Positions 27,001-36,988 of a stretch of DNA of 64,000 bases are shown here, one piece after another. Made by a program: the position numbers and the translations under genes. The DNA comes from Candidatus Omnitrophota bacterium (lineage in GTDB: Bacteria > Omnitrophota > Gorgyraeia > Zapsychrales > Zapsychraceae). Each line of letters starts with the position of its first letter. Within the stretch, counting starts at the first letter, position 1. Under the pieces are notes generated by a model. That model worked only from the letters and a program-made list of their open reading frames with translations. It had not been told where the DNA came from and ran no database searches. The stretch lies in the NCBI GenBank assembly GCA_018062515.1, contig JAGOSC010000004.1, positions 1 to 64,000 on the forward strand. The letters are read 5' to 3'.

Positions 27001-27517
27001 AGTTACCTTTGCCGAAAATATTCTGAAAATCATCGGCGGACTTGAGTGCCGCATTATAACTACCCTGCATAAGATTCCAAGCCACCTCTCCTTTAAGACA
27101 AGCGGAGCTGCAAATCAAACCCTTGGAATGTTGAGCCAGAATACCTTTATCAATACGGGGATGATAATAAAATCCTTCCAAATAAGCTATTGATGTAAGC
27201 TTCATTAAATTTTGATAGCCGGCAATATCTTTACATAACAATAACAAATGAGATGTTGCTTTATTTTGAGTTGATTTATCGAATCTAGTTCCATGGACAG
27301 CCACATAAGCTTCTACACCGATAATCGGTTTTATTTTTGCTTTCTGTGCCGCCAAATAAAAATCAATGGCCCCGAACATGTTGCCATGATCCGTCATAGC
27401 GACGGCGGGCATTTGAAATTCAACCGCTTTTTCGATTAATTTATTAATTCGGCATGTTCCATCGAGGAGGCTGTATTGGGTGTGGACATGAAGATGAACA
27501 AAATCTTTGGGATGCAT
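24083..27517 (-). CDS. dnaE: DNA polymerase III alpha subunit
   Basis: Replicative polymerase catalytic subunit, 1144 residues. The N-terminal PHP domain (FVHLHVHTQYSLLDG, AMTDHGNMFG) retains the histidine-rich metal motifs. The catalytic aspartates are in SGMPDIDIDF at about residue 400, preceded by VGPGRGSAAGSLVSYLLGI. Then come the fingers region, a helix-hairpin-helix segment, and an OB domain (GLISKVKLTNTRKTNERMA) near 1000. Length is normal for DnaE1. ATG 27517 has no Shine-Dalgarno and starts 7 nt after a perfect TATAAT. No other replication gene is adjacent. Confidence 0.97.
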   Translation of the reverse strand: MHPKDFVHLHVHTQYSLLDGTCRINKLIEKAVEFQMPAVAMTDHGNMFGAIDFYLAAQKAKIKPIIGVEAYVAVHGTRFDKSTQNKATSHLLLLCKDIAGYQNLMKLTSIAYLEGFYYHPRIDKGILAQHSKGLICSSACLKGEVAWNLMQGSYNAALKSADDFQNIFGKGNFYLELMDHGIEAQKKVNPLIIKISKELNIPLVATNDVHYLEPHQSHAHDALLCIQTQSTLDDPGRMKLQTGEFYFKDSIAMRNLFHEVPEAIANTVEIAEKCDLKLNFDEYHLPRFEPPVGKSQKEYIIQLCDEGLKRRYQTVSKEIQERLTHEINVIEKMDFIAYFLIVADFINFAKESHIPVGPGRGSAAGSLVSYLLGITDLDPLHYGLLFERFLNPDRSGMPDIDIDFCYERRGEVIEYVTKKYGASNVAQIITFGTMQARAAIRDVGRVMGVSYTDVDRIAKLIPNDLGITLEEAITKEPQLEQLCKSDKASNDIYEMAKVLEGLTRHASIHAAGVVISDKPLTEYVPLFKTSDDQITTAYSMNSIAKIGLLKMDFLGLRTLTVIDDAIKLVKQRHNIILDIERVKLDDQKTYQMLSKAKSFGVFQLESAGMRELLKKIKPSEFEDLISILALYRPGPMGSGMLDDFIKRKRGEIPVIYDHPKLEPVLKATYGIIVYQEQVMQIPVVLAGFTLIQADHLRRAMSKKIASVMEQLRKDFVDGCEKTSHISTEKANKLFDLIDYFSGYGFNRSHSAAYAMITYRTAYLKANYPVEFMCSILNSELNNTDKLVEYIKECESNGIKILPPNINQSLKKFSVVNEKTIQYGLMAVKNVGSSAIDSIVDERGKRPFQSLQDVCERVDLRLTNRKVLESLIKCGALDDFKIFRSQMFTILDRTLEISTKTQKEKASGQVSFFDSMSFDSGFIKESEKLPEINEWPPNQILTYEKEVLGYYVSGHPLSHYHVEIKQFTDFSTKNLTKAIDGEDIRIVGLISKVKLTNTRKTNERMAIVRLEDAEGEVEVVVFPSVYVNLAPFIREGEVVFLKGKVNIRDDEAKIIANDMGQIQDVYKSIKSINLDLTSLEEKGINHLKKKLSNSPGKIPVYLRLSTASNKSVEILVGENLYIAPNEHLMNEIKELVGNECCSLKF

Positions 27518-27523
27518 GGAAAT

Positions 27524-27550
27524 ATTATAACAAGAAAGTTTCAGTTCACA
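27524..27550 (-). promoter_or_regulatory. extended -10 promoter abutting the dnaE start codon
   Basis: Perfect TATAAT (27524-27529) preceded by TG one base upstream (extended -10), and TTGTGA as a partial -35 16 nt before it. Only 6 nt (ATTTCC) separate the -10 from ATG 27517, so transcription should begin at or next to the start codon. No Shine-Dalgarno is present, consistent with a leaderless dnaE mRNA. Confidence 0.55.
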
Positions 27551-27603
27551 AGTAGCATCATGAACCTGTCTTTAAAATTTTCTAATCGGCTGTATCTTTT
27601 GGA

Positions 27604-29292
27604 TTATTCCCACTCGATGGTTGCGGGCGGTTTGGAGCTTATGTCAAAAACAACTCGATTGATTCCAGGAACTTCATTGATAACGCGATTTGAAATTTTT
27701 CCTAAAACGTCGTATGGGATTTGAGCCCAGTCAGCCGTCATTCCGTCGGTACTGGTTACACAACGCAAGGCAATGACATTTTCATATGTTCTTTTGTCAC
27801 CCATAACCCCGACGGTGTTGATAGGCAGCAGTACTCCGAAGGCTTGCCAAACTTCATGATATAAACCGGCTTTTTTTATCTCGTCGACGATACGTTCATC
27901 GGCTTCGCGCAAAAGTTCCAAACGGTCTTTTGTGATCTCTCCTAAAATGCGGATGGCGAGACCAGGCCCCGGAAACGGCTGACGTTTAAGAATAGAATCA
28001 GGCAGGCCTAAATGTTTTCCAATTTCTCTGACCTCATCTTTGAATAATTCTCTGAAAGGTTCAATCAATTCTAATTTCATATTTTTGGGCAAACCACCGA
28101 CATTATGATGGCTTTTAATAACTGAGGAAGGCCCTCCCGTCGGTGAATAAGACTCAATCACGTCCGGATACAAAGTGCCTTGAGCTAAAAACGCGATATT
28201 TTTGACTCTTTTGGATCGGTCCATAAAAACTTGCACAAATTCATCACCAATAATCTTTCTTTTCTCTTCCGGATCAACAATGCCTTTTAGACGATCTAAA
28301 AAGCGGGTCTCCGCGGACACGACCGTTAAATTCATTTTAAAGTTACCTTTAAAATTACGTTCGACTTTGGCGACTTCATTCTTTCTTAAAAGACCATTAT
28401 CCACAAAAATACAATGAAGTTTACTGCCAATGGCTTTATGAATCAACATAGCAGCGACGGAAGAATCAACGCCTCCGCTTAATCCCAAAACGACTTTTTT
28501 GCTGCCGACCGTTTCCTTAATTTGTTTGATGGTGCTGTTAATAAACTTATCCATCGTCCATCGAGGCAGGCAACCACAAATCTGAAATACGAAATTTAAT
28601 AATAATTGAGTTCCGCGTTGAGTATGAGCGACTTCAGGATGAAACTGAACGGCATAAATCTTTTTTGCTCTGTTGGCTATAGCAGCAACCGGCGCACTTA
28701 ATGTATGGGCAATCTTAACAAATCCAACAGGCAGTTTTTTGATCTCATCGCTGTGGCTCATCCAACATGTCAAGTTGGAGGGTAAATTAGAAAAAAGATC
28801 TTTATTATTATCAACAAATAATTCTGCCCTTCCAAATTCTCGGTCTTGGCTTGGCTTAACAGTTCCGCCAAAATGATGGACGATGGCTTGCATACCATAA
28901 CAAACCCCAAGCATAGGAAGGCCTAATTCAAAAACTTCAGCTTTAGGCATAGGCGCATTTTGATCATAAACGCTTAATGGCCCGCCTGATAAAATAAGAC
29001 CCTTTGGTTTTAACTCGTCAATCTCTGCGGCGGATATGTTCCAGGGAACGATCTTACTGAAAACTTTATTCTCTCTTACTCGTCGAGCGATGAGTTGAGT
29101 ATATTGTGAACCAAAATCAAGGATTAAAATGACATCCTTACTTTTGATTTTACTGACCTTAATGGATGCGGCGATACGGCTTCTTACTTTTTTGAGTTTG
29201 GGAACGCGGCCCATTCTTTTTTTAGATTTATGAGTTAGCCGTGTTTGCAAACTTAATTTCTTTTTTGGAGCTTCTTTTTTTGATGGATTCAT
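27604..29292 (-). CDS. guaA: GMP synthase (glutamine-hydrolysing) with basic N-terminal extension
   Basis: Converts XMP to GMP. The class I glutamine amidotransferase domain has [18 protein letters not shown], the nucleophile Cys in [13 protein letters not shown] and the His/Glu pair in [10 protein letters not shown]. The ATP pyrophosphatase domain has [16 protein letters not shown]. The C-terminal dimerisation domain ends in KPPATIEWE. From ATG 29292 about 52 Lys/Arg/Ser-rich residues precede the usual start (near DVILILDFG); TTG 29331 would add 13 more. No strong Shine-Dalgarno is visible at either. It lies 27 bp from the preceding ATG-to-stop boundary of guaB3, the enzyme that makes its substrate. 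Confidence 0.95.
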   Translation of the reverse strand: MNPSKKEAPKKKLSLQTRLTHKSKKRMGRVPKLKKVRSRIAASIKVSKIKSKDVILILDFGSQYTQLIARRVRENKVFSKIVPWNISAAEIDELKPKGLILSGGPLSVYDQNAPMPKAEVFELGLPMLGVCYGMQAIVHHFGGTVKPSQDREFGRAELFVDNNKDLFSNLPSNLTCWMSHSDEIKKLPVGFVKIAHTLSAPVAAIANRAKKIYAVQFHPEVAHTQRGTQLLLNFVFQICGCLPRWTMDKFINSTIKQIKETVGSKKVVLGLSGGVDSSVAAMLIHKAIGSKLHCIFVDNGLLRKNEVAKVERNFKGNFKMNLTVVSAETRFLDRLKGIVDPEEKRKIIGDEFVQVFMDRSKRVKNIAFLAQGTLYPDVIESYSPTGGPSSVIKSHHNVGGLPKNMKLELIEPFRELFKDEVREIGKHLGLPDSILKRQPFPGPGLAIRILGEITKDRLELLREADERIVDEIKKAGLYHEVWQAFGVLLPINTVGVMGDKRTYENVIALRCVTSTDGMTADWAQIPYDVLGKISNRVINEVPGINRVVFDISSKPPATIEWE

Positions 29293-29358
29293 TGTTTTTT
29301 CTTTGATTGAGCCGCCGTTGGACGCGCTCAAACCGATTATGTTGCGTTTGTTAGTTAA

Positions 29359-30519
29359 TTATTTACCCATCCCCACTCTTTGCCCGACTTGAAAAACTTT
29401 TCCTTCCGTTTGAATAGAAGGCGCGATTATCATTTCAACATCATGCATTTCTTTGATATTACTTGCACCCAAAGAACCCATAGACGTTTGCAAGGCACCG
29501 ACCAAGTTTTGCGATCCGTCATCCACTTTGGCGGGTCCAAATAAAATTTCTTGTAATGTTCCGGTAGTACCAACTCGAATACGTGTTCCCCGAGGAAGAT
29601 TGGCGTGCGACGTTGCCATGCCCCAATGAAAACCTTGACCGGGCGCTTCCAATGTTTTTGCGAAAGCCGAACCAACCATACACGCATCTGCTCCAGCTGC
29701 AAATGCCTTACAAATTTCACCACCGATTCTCATTCCTCCGTCGGTAATAATGGAAACGTATTTACCCGTTTTCTTATAATATTGATCTCTAGCAGCGGCG
29801 CAATCAACCGTCGAGGTGATTTGCGGAACGCCTATACCTAATACGCCTCGCGTTGTACACGCAGCTCCGGGTCCAATTCCAACCAAAAGACCGGCAACTC
29901 CGATTTCGATTAACTCAGAAGCCATTTCAAACGTGACGCAATTTCCCAGAATGATCGGCATTTTCGATTGTCGGATAAATTTTTCTAAATCAACGATCTT
30001 ATATTCCGTGGCAACATGTTTTAAGGTGGCAACGGTGGATTGAATGACAAAAATATCACAGCCGGCGTCTTGAGCAATTTTACCGAACTTTTCTGAATTT
30101 TGAGGAATACAACTGACAACCGCAGGTACGTTTCCCGCTTTTATCTCGCGAATTCTCTTTCCTATTAAATCTTCTTTAACTGGTTGTAAATAAACAGATT
30201 GGACTAGTTTTGTCGCTTCTTCAGGTGAGGCATTAGCGATTTGACTTATAACATCTGCGGGGTTTTCGTATCGGGTTTGAATTCCATCGAGGTTAAGAAC
30301 AGCTATTCCGCCTAATTGGCCCATTTTAATGGCAAAACTGACGTCAACAACACCATCCATGGCTGCGGCAAGTATGGGAACCTTAAATTTATTCCCGCCA
30401 ACAGACCAACTCGTGTCAACTTCATTGGGATTAACGGTCAGCATACCAGGGACTAACGCAATTTCATCAAAACCATAACATCGTCTAGCGCGTCGTCCTA
30501 TGCCTATCCACTCGGCCAT
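29359..30519 (-). CDS. guaB: GuaB3-family IMP dehydrogenase
   Basis: Oxidises IMP to XMP, the rate-limiting step to GMP. The 386-residue protein is the short GuaB3 type without CBS domains, recognised from GRRARRCYGFDEIALVPG at the N-terminus and AAAMDGVVDVSFAIKMG. The catalytic Cys lies in GIGPGAACTTRGVLGIGVPQ, and the phosphate-binding region in ITDGGMRIGGEICKAFAAGA. Lack of CBS domains removes the usual nucleotide-sensing regulation. It is the first gene of a guaB3-guaA operon with its own promoter at 30620-30648; AAGGAAGGAAAG precedes the ATG. Confidence 0.93.
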   Translation of the reverse strand: MAEWIGIGRRARRCYGFDEIALVPGMLTVNPNEVDTSWSVGGNKFKVPILAAAMDGVVDVSFAIKMGQLGGIAVLNLDGIQTRYENPADVISQIANASPEEATKLVQSVYLQPVKEDLIGKRIREIKAGNVPAVVSCIPQNSEKFGKIAQDAGCDIFVIQSTVATLKHVATEYKIVDLEKFIRQSKMPIILGNCVTFEMASELIEIGVAGLLVGIGPGAACTTRGVLGIGVPQITSTVDCAAARDQYYKKTGKYVSIITDGGMRIGGEICKAFAAGADACMVGSAFAKTLEAPGQGFHWGMATSHANLPRGTRIRVGTTGTLQEILFGPAKVDDGSQNLVGALQTSMGSLGASNIKEMHDVEMIIAPSIQTEGKVFQVGQRVGMGK

Positions 30520-30619
30520 TTTCTTTCCTTCCTTGAATGTATTTCGGCTGTAAACCGTTATAATTGAATGTGTTTAGATTGACTAGTTATTAGCTCAAAC
30601 GGAGTTTGATTAAAGTAAT

Positions 30620-30648
30620 AATATAGTCATTTTGGTTGGAATTGTCAA
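30620..30648 (-). promoter_or_regulatory. near-consensus sigma70 promoter of guaB3-guaA
   Basis: Minus-strand -35 TTGACA (30643-30648, perfect), 17-nt spacer, -10 TATATT (30620-30625, 5 of 6). The ~95-nt leader contains a short CAAAC/GTTTG hairpin just after the -10 but no recognisable purine riboswitch core. Confidence 0.75.
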
Positions 30649-30687
30649 GCAAGAAAAAAAGACAACTGCAAACCCAATTCAATTCTT

Positions 30688-33600
30688 TTAGTTTACAGTT
30701 AAACTAAGATGAGCATGTTCAATCGGTTTACTATCCTGCAGATCCTGCAAATTAGATGTCACAGTATCGACATCATTTTCAATTCTATTTGAAAGCTTTA
30801 AGAACGATGACAAATTAGTAATCGGGATTACATTAATAATAGTCGGCGCTAAACCATTTATGTGAATTTGATGATGAGAGCCATTAAATTTGGGAAAAAC
30901 AAGCGATTGTGCGCCTTTATGTTCAACTTTAAACAGATTAGGATCCAGGTCAATACCTCCAAGATCTTTTTCATTTGGCAATTTCTTAGACATCCGTGTA
31001 GATAACATTGATTTATCACCAGATCCGTTTACAGCCGGTTCAAAAATTGAGGCATCGACCTTTGATATGGACGGATAATTAATTCCGGCGCGGTCAGCTT
31101 CGTAAGCTAATGCGGCGTTTTTTTCATCTAACAAATCTTCCGGGAAAATTTTCCAAAACCCCAGCAATCTCCCTCCAACGAGAAGGACATAGGCTGCACG
31201 CTCAGTCAGTTGATAGCTAGTTATATTTGCCAAGGTCTGAACGGATGCACCCTTTTTGAGATCCCATCCGCGTTGCTTATACAGCGCTTCCCTTAAGAAC
31301 TGAACGCCTTCAATATATTCAGGGCGATGAGCTAATATATATTCTCTATCCAAACGTATCTCGTCATAAACATCATCTAGCAATTTATAAACTTCCCCTT
31401 CTCCTTCAGCAGCCAAAGATTCTTCCAAAATCTGTATGAAGTCTTCAGATAACATAGCTAAGTCTGAATTTTTAGCCGTAAACTTAGCCCAAGAAAGATT
31501 ATAGACTTCATTCTTAGCAAATAAATTTTTGTATCCACGATTTATTACTTCTTCACGGACCTCCCGCAAAGGGTCTTCTGTCTTACTTATTTTGGCGAAT
31601 TCCGGTGCGACTTTGGATTCGGCATAACTTGTTTCTTTAATGAATGGGCCATAATCATCTTCTTCTAAAGGCTCATATCGATATTTGACATCAGTACGCA
31701 CATCATAACCTGACTTTTGTAATGCCTCCAATATATCTGACTGATTATTTGATGCAGGAAATACGGCTGCTCTTTTTTCCTTAACTATTTTGTCATTACT
31801 CAAAATAAAATATCGCTCATAAACAGATTTATATTGTCCTGATAAATCTTTCACTGACTCATAATCTAGTTTATTCTCATTCATTAGCTTCTCTATTTCA
31901 TCACTCGTATAATCAAATAATGTATGGATACCAACCAAATTCTTCGGAAAATTTTCCGGCCAAGTAATACCCTGAATGTCGCCACTGCCCATTGTAAAAA
32001 TCGCTTGTGGATTCATTACATCCCTGATTCCTTTAAATGTGCGTACCAACTGACTTTTAGGAATCAAATGAACAGCATTTTCCATAATGACATGATCAGC
32101 CTTTAAACCAGGGATATCTGATACCAAAGCAAATTCATCCGCACCAAATTCATCTTTCATTTTCTCCCGATTCTGTCCTAATATATAAAATTCAATTTCA
32201 TCAATAACATCATAAATCGACGGAGTATTCAATACTGCACGAGCGTATTCCATATAGCCGCGGGACAATCCATAGCCGACATCCACTAAAACTAATTTTC
32301 TTATTTTTTTATGATTTCGTTTTAATAACTCTATTAATTTTAAGCCCGCTCCGCCTGTACCAGCCGACGCGTCAAGAATAACATCTTGTCCATTCGGATT
32401 AATTGTTTCAACAACACTGTTCAAATCAAATTCCAAATTCTGCTGGTACCACTTTGCCTTAACTACTTTTTCGCCATAAATGTACGCACCACTTCCTATT
32501 TTGATTTGTCCGCCGGTGGGATCGAGCCGTTCAATAAATGTCGGCGTGCCGTCCGCTCTAAAAATTTCACCGTATACAGGTTTATCGGAATTATTGAGTT
32601 TAACCGTTACGTTACGATTACCCCGTGCTGCCAATTTTTCCTTTTGTTGAGGAGTCAAATCACCTTCATTTATAAGGGCTTCGTCGACGTTGTTTATTTT
32701 TGTGAAGTCGCCGCCTCCTGAAAAATATTGGCGAGGAATGGTGTGTTTTGTAACCGAATCATAATCTTCTTTAATAAAGTTATAAACGCCCTTTTTAAAA
32801 GATTCAACATACTGGCTATAAATTTTTTGATTTAAAGTCTTATCTTGAGTTTCTATGCCTTCCGTCTTATTCTGGTCGACATAAATTTTTTCAATCAAAC
32901 TTCCTCTCAGATTATCTTTGTACCAACTAGCAAGGATTACCGCATGATATATTTGACGAAGCTGACTAAATGTTTTCCCTTCGTTCACTTCTCTTTCAAT
33001 CTCAGGAATCAAAACTTCCCGCACAACATCCAAGGAAGCGCCGGTGATCACATCAGCTTGATCACTTGTTTGTCCGTGTTTTTGAATAGCTTGGTGATTT
33101 TCAAGAGCCAAATAATCTTCTTCCAACATGACTTTTAATTTACTTTCAACGATAACAACACTATTGTTCTGCTCAAAAATAACCGCTTTTTCCGGAACAA
33201 TCCATATCTTATTAAAAGTATTCATGGGAATATCAGCCGAACCGAATTTTTCATAAGCCAACTGATGAACCTTCTGCCAAAATTTCTTTCCTGTCTGTGC
33301 ATCCGGATACATCATCGACGACGTTAATTGTTTTAACATATAATCCTGAGCCAAAAGATCGATACCCATGTCGGTCTTGCCGAGGTTTTCTGGAATCATA
33401 CGATTTTCTTCAAATGGAGATAAATTCACCCACAATTCATACTCCGGGGTAGTCAATGCAGCAAGGAAATATTTTATCAATCGTTTGGATTCGGTTTGAA
33501 ACTGCTGATCATCAAAATTTTCCTGTCCAGGATTAATAATAAAACTCATTTCAAGAGGATTATTGGGATGAATGGTAATTCCCGTAATAATGGCTGGAGA

Positions 33601-33765
33601 AAAAATTCCCGACGACGTGATTAAAGTGTCTGATGCCGGTAAATTTAAATTGGCGAAAACCTGAGCACAGCTCGGAGGCGTGACCGATGTAGCCAAAAAC
33701 AAAATTAAAATGAAGTGGTTAATAAAATGAAGAAATGAATGTTTTTTAGAATTTAAAAAACGCAT
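30688..33765 (-). CDS. large secreted protein with internal methyltransferase-like domain and conserved terminal domains
   Basis: 1025 residues, function unknown. Residues 1-38 form a signal peptide (hydrophobic ILILFLATSV, likely cleavage near SCA-Q or VFA-N). Residues ~50-350 form a domain (FSPAIITGITIHPNNP, LWVNLSPFEENRMIPE, FNKIWIVPEKAVI, YFSGGG) that I recall as the N-terminal part of many Omnitrophota secreted proteins. Residues ~440-600 look like a class I SAM-dependent methyltransferase: motif I VILDASAGTGG (462-472), acidic strand LVLVDVG (491-497), then VIMENAVHLIP. Residues ~700-880 are helical. A C-terminal module has GGIDLDPNLF (936-945) and INGLAPTIINVIPI. A SAM-type fold behind a signal peptide is odd because SAM is cytoplasmic. 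It is monocistronic with its own promoter. Confidence 0.7.
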   Translation of the reverse strand: MRFLNSKKHSFLHFINHFILILFLATSVTPPSCAQVFANLNLPASDTLITSSGIFSPAIITGITIHPNNPLEMSFIINPGQENFDDQQFQTESKRLIKYFLAALTTPEYELWVNLSPFEENRMIPENLGKTDMGIDLLAQDYMLKQLTSSMMYPDAQTGKKFWQKVHQLAYEKFGSADIPMNTFNKIWIVPEKAVIFEQNNSVVIVESKLKVMLEEDYLALENHQAIQKHGQTSDQADVITGASLDVVREVLIPEIEREVNEGKTFSQLRQIYHAVILASWYKDNLRGSLIEKIYVDQNKTEGIETQDKTLNQKIYSQYVESFKKGVYNFIKEDYDSVTKHTIPRQYFSGGGDFTKINNVDEALINEGDLTPQQKEKLAARGNRNVTVKLNNSDKPVYGEIFRADGTPTFIERLDPTGGQIKIGSGAYIYGEKVVKAKWYQQNLEFDLNSVVETINPNGQDVILDASAGTGGAGLKLIELLKRNHKKIRKLVLVDVGYGLSRGYMEYARAVLNTPSIYDVIDEIEFYILGQNREKMKDEFGADEFALVSDIPGLKADHVIMENAVHLIPKSQLVRTFKGIRDVMNPQAIFTMGSGDIQGITWPENFPKNLVGIHTLFDYTSDEIEKLMNENKLDYESVKDLSGQYKSVYERYFILSNDKIVKEKRAAVFPASNNQSDILEALQKSGYDVRTDVKYRYEPLEEDDYGPFIKETSYAESKVAPEFAKISKTEDPLREVREEVINRGYKNLFAKNEVYNLSWAKFTAKNSDLAMLSEDFIQILEESLAAEGEGEVYKLLDDVYDEIRLDREYILAHRPEYIEGVQFLREALYKQRGWDLKKGASVQTLANITSYQLTERAAYVLLVGGRLLGFWKIFPEDLLDEKNAALAYEADRAGINYPSISKVDASIFEPAVNGSGDKSMLSTRMSKKLPNEKDLGGIDLDPNLFKVEHKGAQSLVFPKFNGSHHQIHINGLAPTIINVIPITNLSSFLKLSNRIENDVDTVTSNLQDLQDSKPIEHAHLSLTVN

Positions 33766-33900
33766 GAGAAATCCTGACTTTTTTGAAGGTTGTTTAATTA
33801 AAATAATTCAAAAAGCTGATCTGAATTTGATTCGAAACCAAAGCTGGATTGTTGTACAGATGTGATTGGGGAATGGCTTATAGTTAAATAAGTTAAAGCT

Positions 33901-33928
33901 AGTATACAATACTAAATTGATTAGTCAA
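33901..33928 (-). promoter_or_regulatory. promoter of the 1025-residue secreted protein gene
   Basis: Minus-strand -35 TTGACT (33923-33928, 5 of 6), 16-nt spacer, -10 TATACT (33901-33906, 5 of 6). The predicted leader is about 130 nt, the longest in the window, and contains no obvious riboswitch or strong hairpin. Confidence 0.7.
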
Positions 33929-33972
33929 TAGTATATACCCTGACACTCTAGGACATGCTATTATGAATAATT

Positions 33973-34012
33973 GTACAAAAAGAAAGGGCAAGGATATAAA
34001 TCCTTGCCCTTT
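33973..34012 (-). terminator. Rho-independent terminator of groES-groEL
   Basis: Perfect 12-bp stem (33983-33994 with 34001-34012, arms AAAGGGCAAGGA and TCCTTGCCCTTT) and a 6-nt loop, followed on the minus strand by TCTTTTTG. It lies 21 bp beyond the groEL stop. Confidence 0.93.
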
Positions 34013-34033
34013 TTAAGTTCATTTCTGAACGGT

Positions 34034-35686
<1,653 letters not shown>

Positions 35687-35721
35687 TTATAATTTCCTCC
35701 GGATTAAATTCTAATTTAAAT

Positions 35722-36012
35722 TTATTTTACAACCGCGAAAACATCTTCTTCGCGCATAATTAAAAGCTCTTCACCTTCATTCGTGGTGATTTCAGTCCCG
35801 CTGTATTTTCCGTATAAAACTCGATCACCTTTTTTCACTTCTAAAGCTTTTACTTTACCATCTTCACATACTTTACCTTTTCCAACAGCAACAACTTTAC
35901 CTTCTTGAGGTTTTTCTTTGGCTGTTTCAGGTAGCAAGATACCACCTTTGGTTTTTTCAACTGCTTCCAATGGTTTGACTAAAATCCTGTCTGCTAATGG
36001 TTGAATATCCAT
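35722..36012 (-). CDS. groES: 10 kDa co-chaperonin GroES
   Basis: Seven-subunit lid for GroEL. The 96-residue sequence starts [20 protein letters not shown], has the mobile loop [19 protein letters not shown], and the [16 protein letters not shown] core. GGAGGAG lies about 6 nt before the ATG. It is the first gene of the heat-shock operon, with promoter and CIRCE operator about 55-105 nt upstream. Confidence 0.99.
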   Translation of the reverse strand: MDIQPLADRILVKPLEAVEKTKGGILLPETAKEKPQEGKVVAVGKGKVCEDGKVKALEVKKGDRVLYGKYSGTEITTNEGEELLIMREEDVFAVVK

Positions 36013-36064
36013 ATCACTCTCCTCCGTATTTAGATTAAATGGATTGAATTTAAAATTCTGTGGG

Positions 36065-36091
36065 TTAGCACTGCCTATCTAAGAGTGCTAA
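36065..36091 (-). promoter_or_regulatory. CIRCE operator (HrcA binding site)
   Basis: Inverted repeat TTAGCACTG-N9-GAGTGCTAA. It matches the CIRCE consensus (TTAGCACTC-N9-GAGTGCTAA) at 17 of 18 arm positions; the one difference is the last base of the left arm. It overlaps the -10 box of the groES promoter, so HrcA binding should block transcription until heat stress. HrcA itself is not in the window. Confidence 0.95.
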
Positions 36092-36117
36092 TTTATCAAA
36101 AATATCCTATTTGTCAA
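36090..36117 (-). promoter_or_regulatory. groES-groEL promoter
   Basis: Minus-strand -35 TTGACA (36112-36117, perfect), 16-nt spacer, -10 TAAATT (36090-36095, 4 of 6). The -10 overlaps the outer edge of the CIRCE element, the normal arrangement for HrcA-repressed vegetative promoters. Confidence 0.8.
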
Positions 36118-36185
36118 GCCCTTTTTTTCTGTGCTGTAATTGCTTTAATCGGAATGAGTAAGGTTTTAGCTAAAAGACGGTGGGG

Positions 36186-36956
36186 TTAAAACGAATGGTA
36201 GTGACGGCTTAATAAGGCCATTCCCTTAAAAACGAGGAGTCGATCAATTTTGGTAATTTTTACGGTAATAAAACGTTTCATAACTTGGGTGTAACCCCCC
36301 GTTATAATAACCTTTGGCTTCTGTTTCATTTGACTAGATAATTTATGAATGAGTCCATTACACATTTCACCGTATCCATAAAATATCCCGCTCAATATAC
36401 TTTCTTCCGTGTTTTTTCCGATCACATTTTTCGGTGACTTAACAGTTTCAATTCGCGGCAGCAGGGCCGTTTTTGAATATAGAGATTCCATAGATAATCG
36501 TATTCCTGGGACAATCATACCGCCTTCATAATGCCCCTTGGATGATAAAACGTCAAATGTAATAGCCGTTCCGAAATCAATCACAATCGCCGGTTGTCCG
36601 TATAACATTTTCGCCGCATAAGCAACAACCAGACGATCTTGACCGACCTGTTTTGGGTTGTAATATTTATTTTTCACGGGAACATCCCAATCTTTTCCTA
36701 TGACATGGACGGGAATATCCAATTCTTTCTTAACAAGCTGAACAACAATGTCCGTTTTATCGGGAACTACACTACAAATAATCGCTTCTTTAAGATGAAT
36801 TTTATCCTTCGAAATCCGACTCAAAACCTTTCGAAAAACTGTTTTTAATTCATTCTTTTTCAGACGTGAATTCAAATTGTCGATTGCTTTTATCTGTCGA
36901 CCATTGAGCAATGCCAACGAAATAGATGTATTTCCGATATCTACGGCTAAAATCAT
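36186..36956 (-). CDS. coaX: type III pantothenate kinase
   Basis: Phosphorylates pantothenate, the first step of CoA synthesis from pantothenate. The 256-residue protein shows the ASKHA-fold signatures: ILAVDIGNTSISLALL at the start (phosphate 1 loop), GQDRLVVAYAAKML, VIDFGTAITFDVLS (phosphate 2) and EGGMIVPGIRLSMESLYSKT. Length is standard. It follows uvrB by 32 bp, probably on one transcript. With panB (4085-4909) it links pantothenate supply to CoA. Confidence 0.95.
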   Translation of the reverse strand: MILAVDIGNTSISLALLNGRQIKAIDNLNSRLKKNELKTVFRKVLSRISKDKIHLKEAIICSVVPDKTDIVVQLVKKELDIPVHVIGKDWDVPVKNKYYNPKQVGQDRLVVAYAAKMLYGQPAIVIDFGTAITFDVLSSKGHYEGGMIVPGIRLSMESLYSKTALLPRIETVKSPKNVIGKNTEESILSGIFYGYGEMCNGLIHKLSSQMKQKPKVIITGGYTQVMKRFITVKITKIDRLLVFKGMALLSRHYHSF

Positions 36957-36988
36957 AATAATCTCACTTAAAAATCTGTTCTGGTTGA

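Noticed and set aside
30520..30619. Purine riboswitch ahead of guaB3
   Set aside because: The leader lacks the conserved core of the guanine riboswitch and only small hairpins are visible.
30688..33765. Extracellular DNA or protein methyltransferase as a firm function
   Set aside because: Only motif I and an acidic strand are recognisable, and catalytic residues for a given substrate class cannot be identified.
36118..36185. Terminator between coaX and groES
   Set aside because: Only an AT-rich palindrome without a loop or T-run was visible; not enough for a terminator call.
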